Part shown: positions 7,056 to 15,177 of the stretch, in pieces
Layout: the number at the start of each line of letters is the position of its first letter
Position numbering within the stretch: the stretch's first letter is position 1
Source: Dehalococcoidia bacterium
GTDB taxonomy: Bacteria; Chloroflexota; Dehalococcoidia; UBA2979
NCBI GenBank assembly: GCA_030745285.1
Contig: JASLOV010000261.1
Coordinates: 1 to 23,642 of the forward strand
Direction of reading: 5' to 3'
Length of the DNA stretch: 23,642 nucleotides
Made by a program: the position numbers and the translations under genes
Notes under the pieces: model-generated
Told to the model about the DNA's origin: nothing
The model's input: the letters and a program-made list of their open reading frames with translations, nothing else
The model's database searches: none

Positions 7056-9011
7056 TCACTCGCGGCTCGCCTCATCGTAGTTCGCCGCCGCGTTCGAGAC
7101 GGCCAGCTCGATGTCCTCCTCGAGCAGGTAGCCGCCGGCCACAAGATCCAGCGCGGCCGTGCGGGCACGGTCGACGTAGTCGTCGCGATCGGTGTAGCGC
7201 TCCTCGATCGACGCGCGCGGGTCGCCCGCCGCCTGACGGTCCTCGCGCGTCGCGGCGAAGTATCGGGTCGAGCCCTGCATTGACATCAGCTGCTCCGGCG
7301 CGCCGGTCGCGGGGTCGCGCAGGTTCCAGCCCAGGTGCGTCGCCACCGGCACGGTGATGTCCGGCAACGCGATGCCGCCAACCTCGTTGCCGTCTGCATC
7401 GACGGCGGAGACGTACGCCGGGTAACTCTCACCCTCATCGACCGGGTAGCGGCCGATGCCAGCAGCCGCCTGCGGTCCGAGGTCGATGGCGCGGATCACC
7501 CACAGCCGGTCCGGGTCGGGAAGCGCCTGTTCGGGCAGTGCAGCCACGGTCCGCAGCACGGCGCGCTGATCGACGGCGGTCTCGTCATCGATGCGAGGGT
7601 GCCGGGCCGGTGGCGGTTCGATGCCGCGCACCCAGCGATCGAGGTTGATCAGGGCCGCTCGCAGCAGCGGGGCGTAGTCCACGGTGTTGGAACCGTAACG
7701 CCCGCTCGCCCCCTCGTTCGCGCTCTCCCGGCGCTGCGGGAGCGAGCCCGGCACGTGCTGCGTCCCGGCAAAGTGGTAGATGCGCACGTTTGAATCGGGC
7801 TCGACATCGTGACTGCCGGCCGGGTCGACGTGCACGAGCGAGCCGTCGCCGCGCCAGTACTCGGCGGAAGTGTTGGTGTAGACGACCTTCGGCACGGCGT
7901 CCCGCTCACGCAGGCGGTCGAGTAGCCCCGCACGCTCGCCGCTGAACGGATCGGCCGTGGGGACGTCGGCGAAGGGGAAGAGGTGCCCGAAGCCCGGGAC
8001 CGACTGGGCCGACGGCTGCGCGAAGCGATGGTTGAATTCGCCTCGACGCCCGCCCGCGACGTGCGGCAGGATGCCGTCGAAGACCTGCCGCCCGCTCTCG
8101 TCGACGTTCAGCCCGAGATACATGAAGTGGCGGAGCATGCGGCCGGTCTGTGAGATGCCGTACGCATACGTGCGCTCGAAACCGTCGGCGCAGGGGTTCT
8201 CCGGCGCGGCCTCGCGCAGGACGGCGGCGGCGTCCCGCAGCGCCAGCAGGCCGGCGCCGACGACCGGCGCCCCTTCCGTCGTGTAGACGGCGTTGTAGAT
8301 CTTGCCGGGCACGAAGCCGGTCTGAAGGTAGACGTGCTGGTCGCTCGGCTCGATGCGGCCGTCGACCTCTCGAGCGAAGCGCCACTGCGAGCGCTCGATC
8401 ACCGTGTCGGGGCCGTCCTCGTAGTCGCGGACGAGCAGCACCGCGTCGGTCTGGTCCCCGACGGCGGCGTACGGGCGGTGGATGCGGTTCGCCAGCAGGC
8501 GCGTCGTCTCGAAGACGTTGGGGCGCATCTCGACGATCACCTGGCCGCGCACCGGCCCGCCGTCGATCGCCGCCTCGGGCGCCTGCAGCCCGATCAGCGC
8601 GTCGCTGGACGGCACATCCCACTGCCAGCCGATCGATGCGACGGTGAAGCCGTGGCGGAAGAGGAAGCCGTCGCCGGGAGGAATGTCGACGGAGCCCGGC
8701 ACCCCGGCGTCGCGATTGAACATCGCGACCACACGACGCCGCCCGCGGTTCGGCAGCTCGAGCAGCAGCCCGCCGTTGCCTCGTGCCGGGTCGACGGGGG
8801 CGAGCACCGTCAGGTCGGCGGTGAAGCGAACCCGCCCGTCCGCGTCGCGCGGAGCGAGCTCGAGGTCGACGATCGACTCGTTCGCCTCGTGCCCCGGGTC
8901 GACGGCGAATGTGAGCGTCACATCGATGCGCTCGTATGCACCGCTCTCGCCGAACTCGACCCCGTCCGCATAGCGTTCTCGTTGTGTGACATCGATGGCG
9001 ACGACGGACAT
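7056..9011 (-). CDS. Abhydrolase_10 family (alpha/beta hydrolase domain) protein
   Basis: 651 residues, the usual size for proteins of the alpha/beta-hydrolase-domain (Abhydrolase_10) family. Seen: an N-terminal beta-rich part (YADGVEFGESGAYERIDV, ELPNRGRRRVV), DQTDAVLLVRDYEDGP near 186-201, a nucleophile elbow YGISQTGRM with Ser287, FNHRF and DPFSGERAGLL segments, and FAGTQH with a candidate catalytic His419. There is no signal peptide at the chosen start. The open frame extends 184 codons further upstream, over the divergent NIPSNAP gene, but that part has shadow-like composition. The ATG at 9011 has a GGAAGAAG site 8 bases upstream and begins the conserved region. Function is unknown; ester or lactone hydrolysis is a reasonable guess. 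Confidence 0.85.
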   Translation of the reverse strand: MSVVAIDVTQRERYADGVEFGESGAYERIDVTLTFAVDPGHEANESIVDLELAPRDADGRVRFTADLTVLAPVDPARGNGGLLLELPNRGRRRVVAMFNRDAGVPGSVDIPPGDGFLFRHGFTVASIGWQWDVPSSDALIGLQAPEAAIDGGPVRGQVIVEMRPNVFETTRLLANRIHRPYAAVGDQTDAVLLVRDYEDGPDTVIERSQWRFAREVDGRIEPSDQHVYLQTGFVPGKIYNAVYTTEGAPVVGAGLLALRDAAAVLREAAPENPCADGFERTYAYGISQTGRMLRHFMYLGLNVDESGRQVFDGILPHVAGGRRGEFNHRFAQPSAQSVPGFGHLFPFADVPTADPFSGERAGLLDRLRERDAVPKVVYTNTSAEYWRGDGSLVHVDPAGSHDVEPDSNVRIYHFAGTQHVPGSLPQRRESANEGASGRYGSNTVDYAPLLRAALINLDRWVRGIEPPPARHPRIDDETAVDQRAVLRTVAALPEQALPDPDRLWVIRAIDLGPQAAAGIGRYPVDEGESYPAYVSAVDADGNEVGGIALPDITVPVATHLGWNLRDPATGAPEQLMSMQGSTRYFAATREDRQAAGDPRASIEERYTDRDDYVDRARTAALDLVAGGYLLEEDIELAVSNAAANYDEASRE

Positions 9012-9134
9012 AGCGCTCACTTCTTCCGCGGACGCGGGTCGCGGGTGCGGGCGATGGTACCGCGCCTCCACGTGACGCCTCGACACCGCCCCTCCTTGCG
9101 CTGCGGGCAGCGTTCGCCGTATCAAGCGAGCTAC

Positions 9135-9163
9135 GCCCGGCGGGGCCCCGGCGCCCGCCGGGC
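9135..9163. repeat. perfect 10-bp GC inverted repeat in the divergent promoter region
   Basis: GCCCGGCGGG (9135-9144) pairs with CCCGCCGGGC (9154-9163) around a 9-base loop, 40 bases before the NIPSNAP start and about 120 before the Abhydrolase_10 start. No T-run on either side, so an operator or leader structure is likelier than a terminator. Otherwise this 192-base gap shows only a weak TACCAT box (9059-9054, minus). Confidence 0.5.
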
Positions 9164-9203
9164 CAGCCGGCGACGGCAACATCGTTTCGAAACGGGGGCA
9201 GCA

Positions 9204-9524
9204 GTGCTTTTCGAACTTCGCCAGTACAAGATCCGGGAAGGCCACAAGGAGAACTGGGTGCGCCTGATGGAGGATGAGATCATCCCCTTCCAGGTCGCTC
9301 AGGGGATGGTCATCCTCGGCAGCTTCACCGGCGAGGACGACGATTCCATCTACGTCTGGATCCGGCGCTTCAAGGACGAGGCCGAGCGCGAGCGCCTCTA
9401 CGAGGCGGTCTACGACTCCGACCACTGGAAAGAGAACATCGGGCCGCGCATCCCGGAGATGATGGATCGTGAGGCGATCAACGTCATCCGCCTGGACCCG
9501 ACCGCAAAGTCGCCGCTCCAGTAG
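9204..9524 (+). CDS. NIPSNAP family protein
   Basis: 106-residue single-domain protein of the dimeric alpha/beta-barrel NIPSNAP family. Seen: the hallmark N-terminus LFELRQYKIREGHKENW, then YVWIRRFKDEAERERLY at 50-66, DSDHW at 71-75 and a C-terminal NVIRLDP strand. The start is GTG at 9204, preceded by GGGGG. The frame is open far upstream, but conserved sequence begins only here. Bacterial NIPSNAP proteins have no settled biochemical role; they often accompany degradation or stress enzymes. It is cytosolic and divergent from the Abhydrolase_10 gene, with which it may share a regulatory region. A nested hairpin covers its stop codon. Confidence 0.88.
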   Translation: MLFELRQYKIREGHKENWVRLMEDEIIPFQVAQGMVILGSFTGEDDDSIYVWIRRFKDEAERERLYEAVYDSDHWKENIGPRIPEMMDREAINVIRLDPTAKSPLQ

Positions 9525-9545
9525 CGGCGGCCCGCGGCTGGAGCG
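9514..9545 (+). terminator. nested hairpin over the NIPSNAP stop codon
   Basis: CGCTCCAG (9514-9521) pairs with CTGGAGCG (9538-9545). Inside, GCGG (9524-9527) pairs with CCGC (9532-9535), giving 12 pairs with a small 2x2 internal loop. It sits between the NIPSNAP gene and the ABC operon. No T-tract follows, so it may protect the 3' end rather than terminate. Confidence 0.35.
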
Positions 9546-9591
9546 CTCACTCAGGCGCGACACGATGACGGGTTCGCTCCCGTATCCGCGC

Positions 9592-9625
9592 CTATACTGG
9601 TTGCAATGCTATACCGGTTGCAATG
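9592..9625 (+). promoter_or_regulatory. 17-bp tandem repeat with embedded -10 boxes and start codon (ABC operon)
   Basis: Two adjacent 17-base units, 9592-9608 and 9609-9625, read CTATACYGGTTGCAATG and differ at one base. Each holds a -10-like hexamer (TATACT, TATACC), a TTGCAA palindrome and an ATG. The second ATG is the first codon of the ATPase gene, 7 bases after TATACC. That spacing is expected for a leaderless transcript, and no ribosome binding site is present. The repeat may also be a double operator; this is inference. Confidence 0.5.
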
Positions 9626-10552
9626 ATGGCACTGCTCAGTGCACGCGACCTCAAGAAGCACTTCGGCTCCGTCCGGGCGCTGGACGGCGTGACGTTCGAC
9701 ATCGAGCAGGGCGTGACCGGCCTGCTCGGCGCAAACGGGGCCGGCAAGAGCACGACGCTCAAGCTGTTCCTCGGGCTGCTTCGGCCGAACTCGGGCAGCG
9801 CCGACTTCCTTGCCGTCGATGGCGGGGACCGGGTGACGGCGCGGCAGCGCATCGGCTACATGCCGGAGCGTGACTGTCTGCCGGATGCGCAGCCCGCCGC
9901 CGAGTTCCTGACGTACATGGCCGAGGTGAGCGGCCTGCCGCGCGTTGCCGCGCGCGTGCGTGCAACCGATGTGCTCCGCCACGTCGGGCTGTTCGAGGAG
10001 CGCTACCGCCCGATCGGCACGTACAGCACCGGGATGAAGCAGCGGGTGAAGCTGGCGCAGGCGCTGGTCCACGATCCGGTCGTGATCCTGCTGGACGAAC
10101 CGACGGCCGGCCTCGACCCGATCGGGCGGCAGGACATGCTGGACCTGATCAGGAGCATCAGGCGCGACTTCGGCATCAGCATCGTGCTCTCGTCGCACCT
10201 CATGGGCGACGTCGAGCGCACCTGTGAGTGGGTGATCGTGCTCGACGCCGGCAGCGTGATGCGCACCGGCCCGGTGGGCGGCTTCCTGGAAGAGACGGAA
10301 ACCCTGATCATCGAGCTCTCCGAGGGCGAGGAGGCGTTGGCCGCCGCCCTCGCCACGCGCGGGCTGAAGACGCGCGCGGACGGGCGGCAGCTGATCCTCG
10401 AGGGCGCCAGCAGCGAGGACTACGACACCGTGCGCGACGCCGTGGTGGAGTCCGGCGCGCTGCTCTACCGGCTCGCCCCCGAACGACACTCGCTCACCGA
10501 GATCTTCGAGCGGCCAGCCGGCGAGGATGCCACAGCGGAGGACGGCGAGTGA
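9623..10552 (+). CDS. ABC transporter ATP-binding protein (ABC-2 type), first of pair
   Basis: 309-residue ATPase. Seen: Walker A GANGAGKST at 36-44, ABC signature YSTGMKQR at 134-141, Walker B VVILLDEP at 153-160, D-loop GLDP and switch His192 in SSHL. At the Q-loop position the sequence is YMPERD, so Glu82 stands where Gln is usual. The C-terminal 100 residues form the extra domain common in ABC-2 ATPases. The enzyme powers a membrane partner on the cytoplasmic face. The permease gene starts with GTG inside its last codons (GTGA overlap), so the two are translationally coupled. The first ATG (9623) lies in a tandem repeat; a second ATG follows at once at 9626. Substrate unknown. Confidence 0.93.
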   Translation: MMALLSARDLKKHFGSVRALDGVTFDIEQGVTGLLGANGAGKSTTLKLFLGLLRPNSGSADFLAVDGGDRVTARQRIGYMPERDCLPDAQPAAEFLTYMAEVSGLPRVAARVRATDVLRHVGLFEERYRPIGTYSTGMKQRVKLAQALVHDPVVILLDEPTAGLDPIGRQDMLDLIRSIRRDFGISIVLSSHLMGDVERTCEWVIVLDAGSVMRTGPVGGFLEETETLIIELSEGEEALAAALATRGLKTRADGRQLILEGASSEDYDTVRDAVVESGALLYRLAPERHSLTEIFERPAGEDATAEDGE

Positions 10553-11442
10553 CCGCGGCCGGGACGGGCGCCGAGGCCGGCGAGGTCTTCGACCCCGGGT
10601 ACCAGGGCTACGAAGGGGAGCGGCACGGTCGCTGGCAGGCCCGTCGGACGATCTGGCGCGATGGCGTGCGCATCACGCTGGGCCTCGGACGGGGCGTGAG
10701 TAAGAAGGTCGCGCCGGTGATCTTCATCGGCCTGATGTGGCTGCCGGCCGTCGTCGTGATCGTGATCACCGGGTTCATCTCCACCTTCGGCGGGGACACC
10801 GCGGACATCGAGGGGCCGACCTTCGCCGAGTACTACGGCTGGGCGTTCCTCTTCGTGGTGCTGTTCGCGGCGGTGGTCGCACCGGAGCTGCTCTGTCCCG
10901 ACCGCCGGGAGGGTGTGATCACGCTCTACCTCGTGCGCCCGATCACGGCCACGGACTACATCGCCGCGCGCTGGTTCGCGTTCCTCACGGTGGCGGCACT
11001 GGCGCTCTGGTGCCCGGCGTTGCTGATCTTCGGCTGGAACGCTCTCTCGGCGAACAACCCCGGCGCCTGGGCGAAGGATCACTGGGACGCACTGCCCCGC
11101 CTCTTCGCGGCGGGCGGAGTACTGGCGGCCTTCCTCACGACGCTGGCGATGCTTGCTTCGTCGTTCACGGTGCGGCGGCCTTACGCGGCGATCGGGACGA
11201 TCGCGGTCATCGCCATCAGCGCCGTCATCGGCGGGATCGGTGAGGAGGCGTTCTCCGGCGACGTCGGCGAGTGGTCGAGCCTGATCAACCTGCCGCTAGT
11301 CGCACTCTCCGTCAGCAACTGGATCTTCGAGGCGCCGGGGGAAGGTCCGCTGGAAGACGGCGCATACATCGTGTGGCTCGCCGTGCTGACGCTCAGCAGC
11401 GGCGCGCTGTTGTGGTGGCGCTATCGGGCGCTCGGCCGATGA
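10549..11442 (+). CDS. ABC-2 type permease, first of pair
   Basis: 297 residues. Seen: a soluble N-terminus with FDPGYQGYEGERHGRW at 14-29, then about six hydrophobic spans (roughly 54-80, 97-115, 142-163, 185-206, 212-231 and 272-290). Between spans 2 and 3 is a charged loop, DRREGVITLYLVRPITATDY, typical of ABC-2 permeases (elements of the type EGTLxxLLxxPIsR). It starts with GTG overlapping the TGA of the ATPase gene (GTGA), and its own TGA overlaps the ATG of the next ATPase (ATGA). It is an inner-membrane export subunit, probably working with the first ATPase; the cargo cannot be inferred. Confidence 0.88.
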   Translation: MTAAGTGAEAGEVFDPGYQGYEGERHGRWQARRTIWRDGVRITLGLGRGVSKKVAPVIFIGLMWLPAVVVIVITGFISTFGGDTADIEGPTFAEYYGWAFLFVVLFAAVVAPELLCPDRREGVITLYLVRPITATDYIAARWFAFLTVAALALWCPALLIFGWNALSANNPGAWAKDHWDALPRLFAAGGVLAAFLTTLAMLASSFTVRRPYAAIGTIAVIAISAVIGGIGEEAFSGDVGEWSSLINLPLVALSVSNWIFEAPGEGPLEDGAYIVWLAVLTLSSGALLWWRYRALGR

Positions 11443-12392
11443 CCGGCAGCCGGACATCCACACCGACGATCAGTGTCGACGGCGTCTCGCGATGGTTCGG
11501 TAACATCGTCGCCGTCAACGATGTCTCGTTCAACATCTTCCCCGGCATCACCGCCCTGCTTGGACCGAACGGGGCCGGCAAGACGACGCTGCTGCGCATG
11601 GTCGGCGGTCTCGGCGACCCTTCCGACGGCGGGGTGCGTGTGCTCGGCGATCCGGTGCGCCGCAACCCGGCGATCTTCAGTCGCATCGGCGTGATGACCG
11701 AGCACGAGTCTGTCTACGAGTTCCTCACGGGGCGCGAGCTGGTCGAGCTCAACGCCCGCCTGCACCGGGTGCCTGACGTGATGGCGGCCGTCGACGAGGC
11801 GATCGAGCTGGTCGACCTCGCGGCGGACCAACACCGCCGGCTCGGGGGCTACTCGCGCGGGATGCGTCAGCGCATGCGACTGGCGGCGACGCTGGTGCAC
11901 TCGCCGGAGGTGCTGCTGCTGGACGAGCCGCTCTCCGGCACCGACCCACCGCAGCGACTGCGCTTCATGGAGGTGATGCGTCGCATCGCCCGGCAGGGGC
12001 GCACGATCGTGATCTCCTCGCACATCCTGGAGGAGGTCGAGACGCTAGCGGACCGCATCATCCTGCTGACGGCCGGCAAGGTGGCCGCGGCCGGCGAATA
12101 CCGTGCGATCCGCCAGAAGCTGAACGAGCAGCCCTACCTCGTGCGCGTGGAGGCGGATCAGCCGCGCGTGCTCGGCGCCGGGCTGATGGCGATCGACGCC
12201 GTCGAGTCGGTGGAGGTGGACGAGGACGACCGCCTGCACGTGCGCAGCCGGGAGGTCACGGAGTTGCAGCGAGCGCTGCCACACGTCGCGCGTGACACCG
12301 GTGTGCGCATCCTGCGGGTCGAGCCGCTCGACGACTCGCTGGAGAGCCTCTTCGAGTACCTCGCACAGCAACAGTGGCGGGGGCGTGGATGA
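11439..12392 (+). CDS. ABC transporter ATP-binding protein (ABC-2 type), second of pair
   Basis: 317-residue ATPase. Seen: Walker A GPNGAGKTT at 42-50, signature GGYSRGMRQRMRLA at 136-149, Walker B VLLLDEP at 158-164, and switch His195 in SSHILEE. The D-loop reads SGTDPP instead of the usual GLDP. The Q-loop region is GVMTEHESVYEFLTG, again with no Gln at the usual place. An accessory C-terminal domain follows residue 220. The ATG at 11439 overlaps the stop of the first permease, and its TGA overlaps the ATG of the second permease. An alternative start 168 bases upstream lies inside the permease gene and is rejected. It is similar in layout to the first ATPase but clearly diverged. Confidence 0.93.
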   Translation: MTGSRTSTPTISVDGVSRWFGNIVAVNDVSFNIFPGITALLGPNGAGKTTLLRMVGGLGDPSDGGVRVLGDPVRRNPAIFSRIGVMTEHESVYEFLTGRELVELNARLHRVPDVMAAVDEAIELVDLAADQHRRLGGYSRGMRQRMRLAATLVHSPEVLLLDEPLSGTDPPQRLRFMEVMRRIARQGRTIVISSHILEEVETLADRIILLTAGKVAAAGEYRAIRQKLNEQPYLVRVEADQPRVLGAGLMAIDAVESVEVDEDDRLHVRSREVTELQRALPHVARDTGVRILRVEPLDDSLESLFEYLAQQQWRGRG

Positions 12393-13105
12393 TGGTCCTG
12401 CTGGCACTCTCGGCGCGGCAGCTCGCCGGCGGCAAGCGTATATGGCTGATGCTGGTGCTGGCAGCGATCCCCCTGGTGTTCGCGGTGATCTTCGCGCTCG
12501 TGGAGACCGACGCGACGGCGCTGGAGTTCAGCGACGGCCTCACCAACTACCTGATCGCGTCGACGATCCTGCCACTGGTGATGCTCGTACTGGCCACGGC
12601 TTCCTTCGGCAACGAGCTCGATGACCACACCCTGCCCTACCTGGTGCTGAAGCCGATCTCCCGCTGGACGATCGTCGCGCCGAAGCTGCTCGCCTCGTTG
12701 CTCGTCGGCGGCCTTCCGGTCGCGGTGAGCGGCTGGCTCTCGACTCTGATCATCACCGAGGGCGATGCCGGTCACGCGGCGGCCACCGCCGCGGCGCTGC
12801 TGGTAGGGGCGGTCGCCTACGCCGCGCTCTTCACGTGGGCGGGGTTGACCGTGCGCTACGCGCTGCCGTTCGGCGTCGCGTACATCTTCGTCTGGGAGGC
12901 AGTGCTCTCAACCTTCCTCGACGGCACGAGATTCCTCTCCGTGCGCCAGTACACGCTGGCCGTCGTGCACGGCATCGACGACAGCCGCCTGCGTGACATG
13001 GTCGTCGAGCTGGGGTTGGCGGAGGGCCTGATCGGCGCCGCCGTCATGGTCGCCGTCTTCACTACGCTGACCACGCGCCGCCTCGCCCGCATGGACATCC
13101 CTTAG
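12389..13105 (+). CDS. ABC-2 type permease, second of pair
   Basis: 238 residues, about six membrane spans (roughly 17-38, 52-72, 97-122, 130-154, 158-176 and 207-227). The loop FGNELDDHTLPYLVLKPISRW at 73-93 is the ABC-2 permease hallmark linking spans 2 and 3. The ATG at 12389 overlaps the TGA of the second ATPase; a second ATG follows directly. It is the last gene of a four-gene operon (ATPase, permease, ATPase, permease), most simply one exporter with two different half-units, or two related exporters. There is no substrate-binding protein, which fits export. Confidence 0.88.
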   Translation: MMVLLALSARQLAGGKRIWLMLVLAAIPLVFAVIFALVETDATALEFSDGLTNYLIASTILPLVMLVLATASFGNELDDHTLPYLVLKPISRWTIVAPKLLASLLVGGLPVAVSGWLSTLIITEGDAGHAAATAAALLVGAVAYAALFTWAGLTVRYALPFGVAYIFVWEAVLSTFLDGTRFLSVRQYTLAVVHGIDDSRLRDMVVELGLAEGLIGAAVMVAVFTTLTTRRLARMDIP

Positions 13106-13151
13106 GCCCCCTCCGCTCGCCCCGATTTGCCCCCCTCGCCCGACGCCCGCT

Positions 13152-13166
13152 GCCGGTCAGACCGGC
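13152..13166. repeat. 15-bp palindrome upstream of the BVMO gene
   Basis: GCCGGTC-A-GACCGGC is a perfect dyad around a single A, 7 bases upstream of a TAGTCT -10 candidate. The position fits a regulator binding site for the monooxygenase gene; it could also fold into a small hairpin. The remaining 141-base gap after the ABC operon shows nothing else clear. Confidence 0.4.
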
Positions 13167-13173
13167 CTGCTGG

Positions 13174-13179
13174 TAGTCT
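13174..13179 (+). promoter_or_regulatory. candidate -10 element (TAGTCT) of the BVMO gene
   Basis: TGGTAGTCT lies 67 bases before the ATG at 13247, just after the palindrome at 13152-13166. No -35 box is recognisable at the normal distance. Confidence 0.35.
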
Positions 13180-13246
13180 CTGCCCGCGCACGAACCGGAC
13201 CGCGAACGACGTTACGGCCGGAAGCGTGCCCGCTGAGGGGACCAGA

Positions 13247-15160
13247 ATGACGATCGCCCGGTTGACCGAAACGATCACCACAACCGACGAGGAAATGGCC
13301 GGGGACCTCGAAGCCTGCCATCTCCCCGCCCTGCTCCCGGCGCTCGCGCAGGCGACCGGGGACCTCTCGCTGCTGCGCGATGGGCTGCGGCCGGTGACGG
13401 CCGCGCCACCCCCTCCGCAGGGGGGACTCTCGGCCGAACAACTGGTCGAGGCGCGCGAGCTGGCGCTGGCGGCCCTGCAGGCCCTGCGCGACGGCGGCGA
13501 GGCCGAGCGGGCGAACGCCGGCGACCTCCGGCGGATGATGGAGTGGATGACCGGCTCGACTTCCGCGAGCGAATATCTGCCGCTGCTGATCGAGGAGCTG
13601 TCGCCGTTCGATGAGGACCCGCGCGCTCCGCAGTGGCGGAAGGACCCGGCCACCGAGTTCAGCGTCGCGATCATCGGGGCCGGGATGTCTGGGATCGTCG
13701 CCGGGGCGCGACTGAAACAGGCCGGTGTGCCCTTCGTCGTGATCGAGAAGAACCCGGACGTCGGCGGCACGTGGCTGGAGAACACCTACCCGGGGGCGCG
13801 GGTTGATGTCTCCAACGCCTTCTACAGCTACTCGTTCGCCCAGCGCGTCGACTGGCCGCAGCACTATTCGCCGCAGGACGTGCTGCTCAACTACTTCCGC
13901 GACTGCGCGGAGGAGTACGGCGTACGCGAGCAGGTACGTTTCAACACCGAGGTGCTCTCCTGCGAGTACGACGACGACCGCAACACGTGGGCGCTGCTGG
14001 TCCGCAACCCCGACGGCGGCGAGGAGCGCATCGAGGCGAACGCCGTGGTCAGCGCCGTCGGGCAGCTCAACCAGCCGAAGCTGCCGGACATCGCCGGCCG
14101 CGGCAGCTTCGAAGGGCCCTCGTTCCACTCGGCGCGCTGGGACCACGATGTCGACCTTGGCGGCAAGCGCGTCGGCGTGGTCGGCACGGGCGCGAGCGCC
14201 GCGCAGTTCATCCCGGCCATCGCCGCCGACGTTGAGCAGCTGACGGTGTTCCAGCGCACGCCGCCGTGGCTCGTCGCGGTGCCGCACTACCAGGACGAGG
14301 TGCCGGAGGGCCAGCAGTGGCTCTTCCAGCACGTACCGCACTACGCCCACTGGTTCCGCTTCTGGCTCTTCTGGACGACGGTCGAGGGGATGCTGCCGGC
14401 CGCGCGGGTCGACCCCGAGTGGGGGCCGCAGGAGCGCTCCGTCAGCGCCGAGAACGACGGCATGCGCGCGATGATGACGGCCTACCTCGAGCAACAGTTC
14501 GCCGACCGGCCCGACCTGCTGGCGCAGGTGCTGCCGCAGTACGCCCCGGCCTCGAAGCGGCTCGTGCTCGACAACGGCGCGTGGGCGTCCGCCCTCATGC
14601 GAGAGAACGTCGAACTGGTGACGGAGCCGATCGCCGAGATCACCCCGCGCGGCGTCACCACCACCGACGGGGAGGAGCGAGCGTTCGACGCGCTGCTCTA
14701 CGGCACGGGCTTCCAGGCCTCGCGCTTCCTCACGCCGATGACGGTCGTGGGCCGCGGGGGCGTGGCACTGCACGAGCAGTGGGACGGCGATGCCCGGGCC
14801 TACATGGGCATCACAGTGCCCAACTTCCCCAACATGTTCCTGATGTACGGGCCGAACACGAACATCGTGGTCAACGGCAGCATCATCTTCTTCTCCGAGT
14901 GCGAGGTGCAGTACATCCTCAAGTGCATCCGTCTGCTGCTCGAGGAGGGCCACCGCGCGATGGACTGCACGAGCGAGGCGCACGACGCCTACAACGAGCG
15001 CATCGACGAGGCCAATTCGCAGATGGTGTGGGGCGTCGCGACCGTCAACAGCTGGTACCGTAACGAGACCGGCCGATCGGCTCAGAATTGGCCGTTCTCG
15101 CTGCTGGAGTACTGGGAGCAGACGCGCCGGCCCGACCCCGCCGCCTACGAGTTCCTGTAG
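13247..15160 (+). CDS. type I Baeyer-Villiger monooxygenase, 4-hydroxyacetophenone monooxygenase-like
   Basis: 637 residues, matching the length of 4-hydroxyacetophenone monooxygenase (about 640), including its N-terminal extension of about 135 residues (DLEACHLPALLPALAQATGDL). Seen: FAD-binding GAGMSG at 144-149, GGTWLENTYPGARVDV at 173-188, the Baeyer-Villiger fingerprint FEGPSFHSARWD at 288-299, NADPH-binding GTGASA at 313-318, and the C-terminal FPNMFLMYGPNTN segment. The enzyme uses NADPH, O2 and FAD to insert oxygen next to a ketone carbonyl, giving an ester or lactone. The ATG at 13247 follows AGGGG with 6 bases between; the frame is open upstream to 13127 but without conserved sequence. 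The LLM oxidoreductase starts 49 bases downstream. Confidence 0.93.
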   Translation: MTIARLTETITTTDEEMAGDLEACHLPALLPALAQATGDLSLLRDGLRPVTAAPPPPQGGLSAEQLVEARELALAALQALRDGGEAERANAGDLRRMMEWMTGSTSASEYLPLLIEELSPFDEDPRAPQWRKDPATEFSVAIIGAGMSGIVAGARLKQAGVPFVVIEKNPDVGGTWLENTYPGARVDVSNAFYSYSFAQRVDWPQHYSPQDVLLNYFRDCAEEYGVREQVRFNTEVLSCEYDDDRNTWALLVRNPDGGEERIEANAVVSAVGQLNQPKLPDIAGRGSFEGPSFHSARWDHDVDLGGKRVGVVGTGASAAQFIPAIAADVEQLTVFQRTPPWLVAVPHYQDEVPEGQQWLFQHVPHYAHWFRFWLFWTTVEGMLPAARVDPEWGPQERSVSAENDGMRAMMTAYLEQQFADRPDLLAQVLPQYAPASKRLVLDNGAWASALMRENVELVTEPIAEITPRGVTTTDGEERAFDALLYGTGFQASRFLTPMTVVGRGGVALHEQWDGDARAYMGITVPNFPNMFLMYGPNTNIVVNGSIIFFSECEVQYILKCIRLLLEEGHRAMDCTSEAHDAYNERIDEANSQMVWGVATVNSWYRNETGRSAQNWPFSLLEYWEQTRRPDPAAYEFL

Positions 15161-15177
15161 CCAATCCTGGTATCACT

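Noticed and set aside
9012..9563. 184-codon N-terminal extension of the Abhydrolase_10 gene
   Set aside because: It lies over the divergent NIPSNAP gene and lacks conserved sequence; a ribosome binding site precedes the ATG at 9011.
13157..14983. Minus-strand frame of about 600 codons opposite the Baeyer-Villiger monooxygenase
   Set aside because: No domain is recognisable, composition is shadow-like, and the opposite strand has complete flavin and NADPH motifs.
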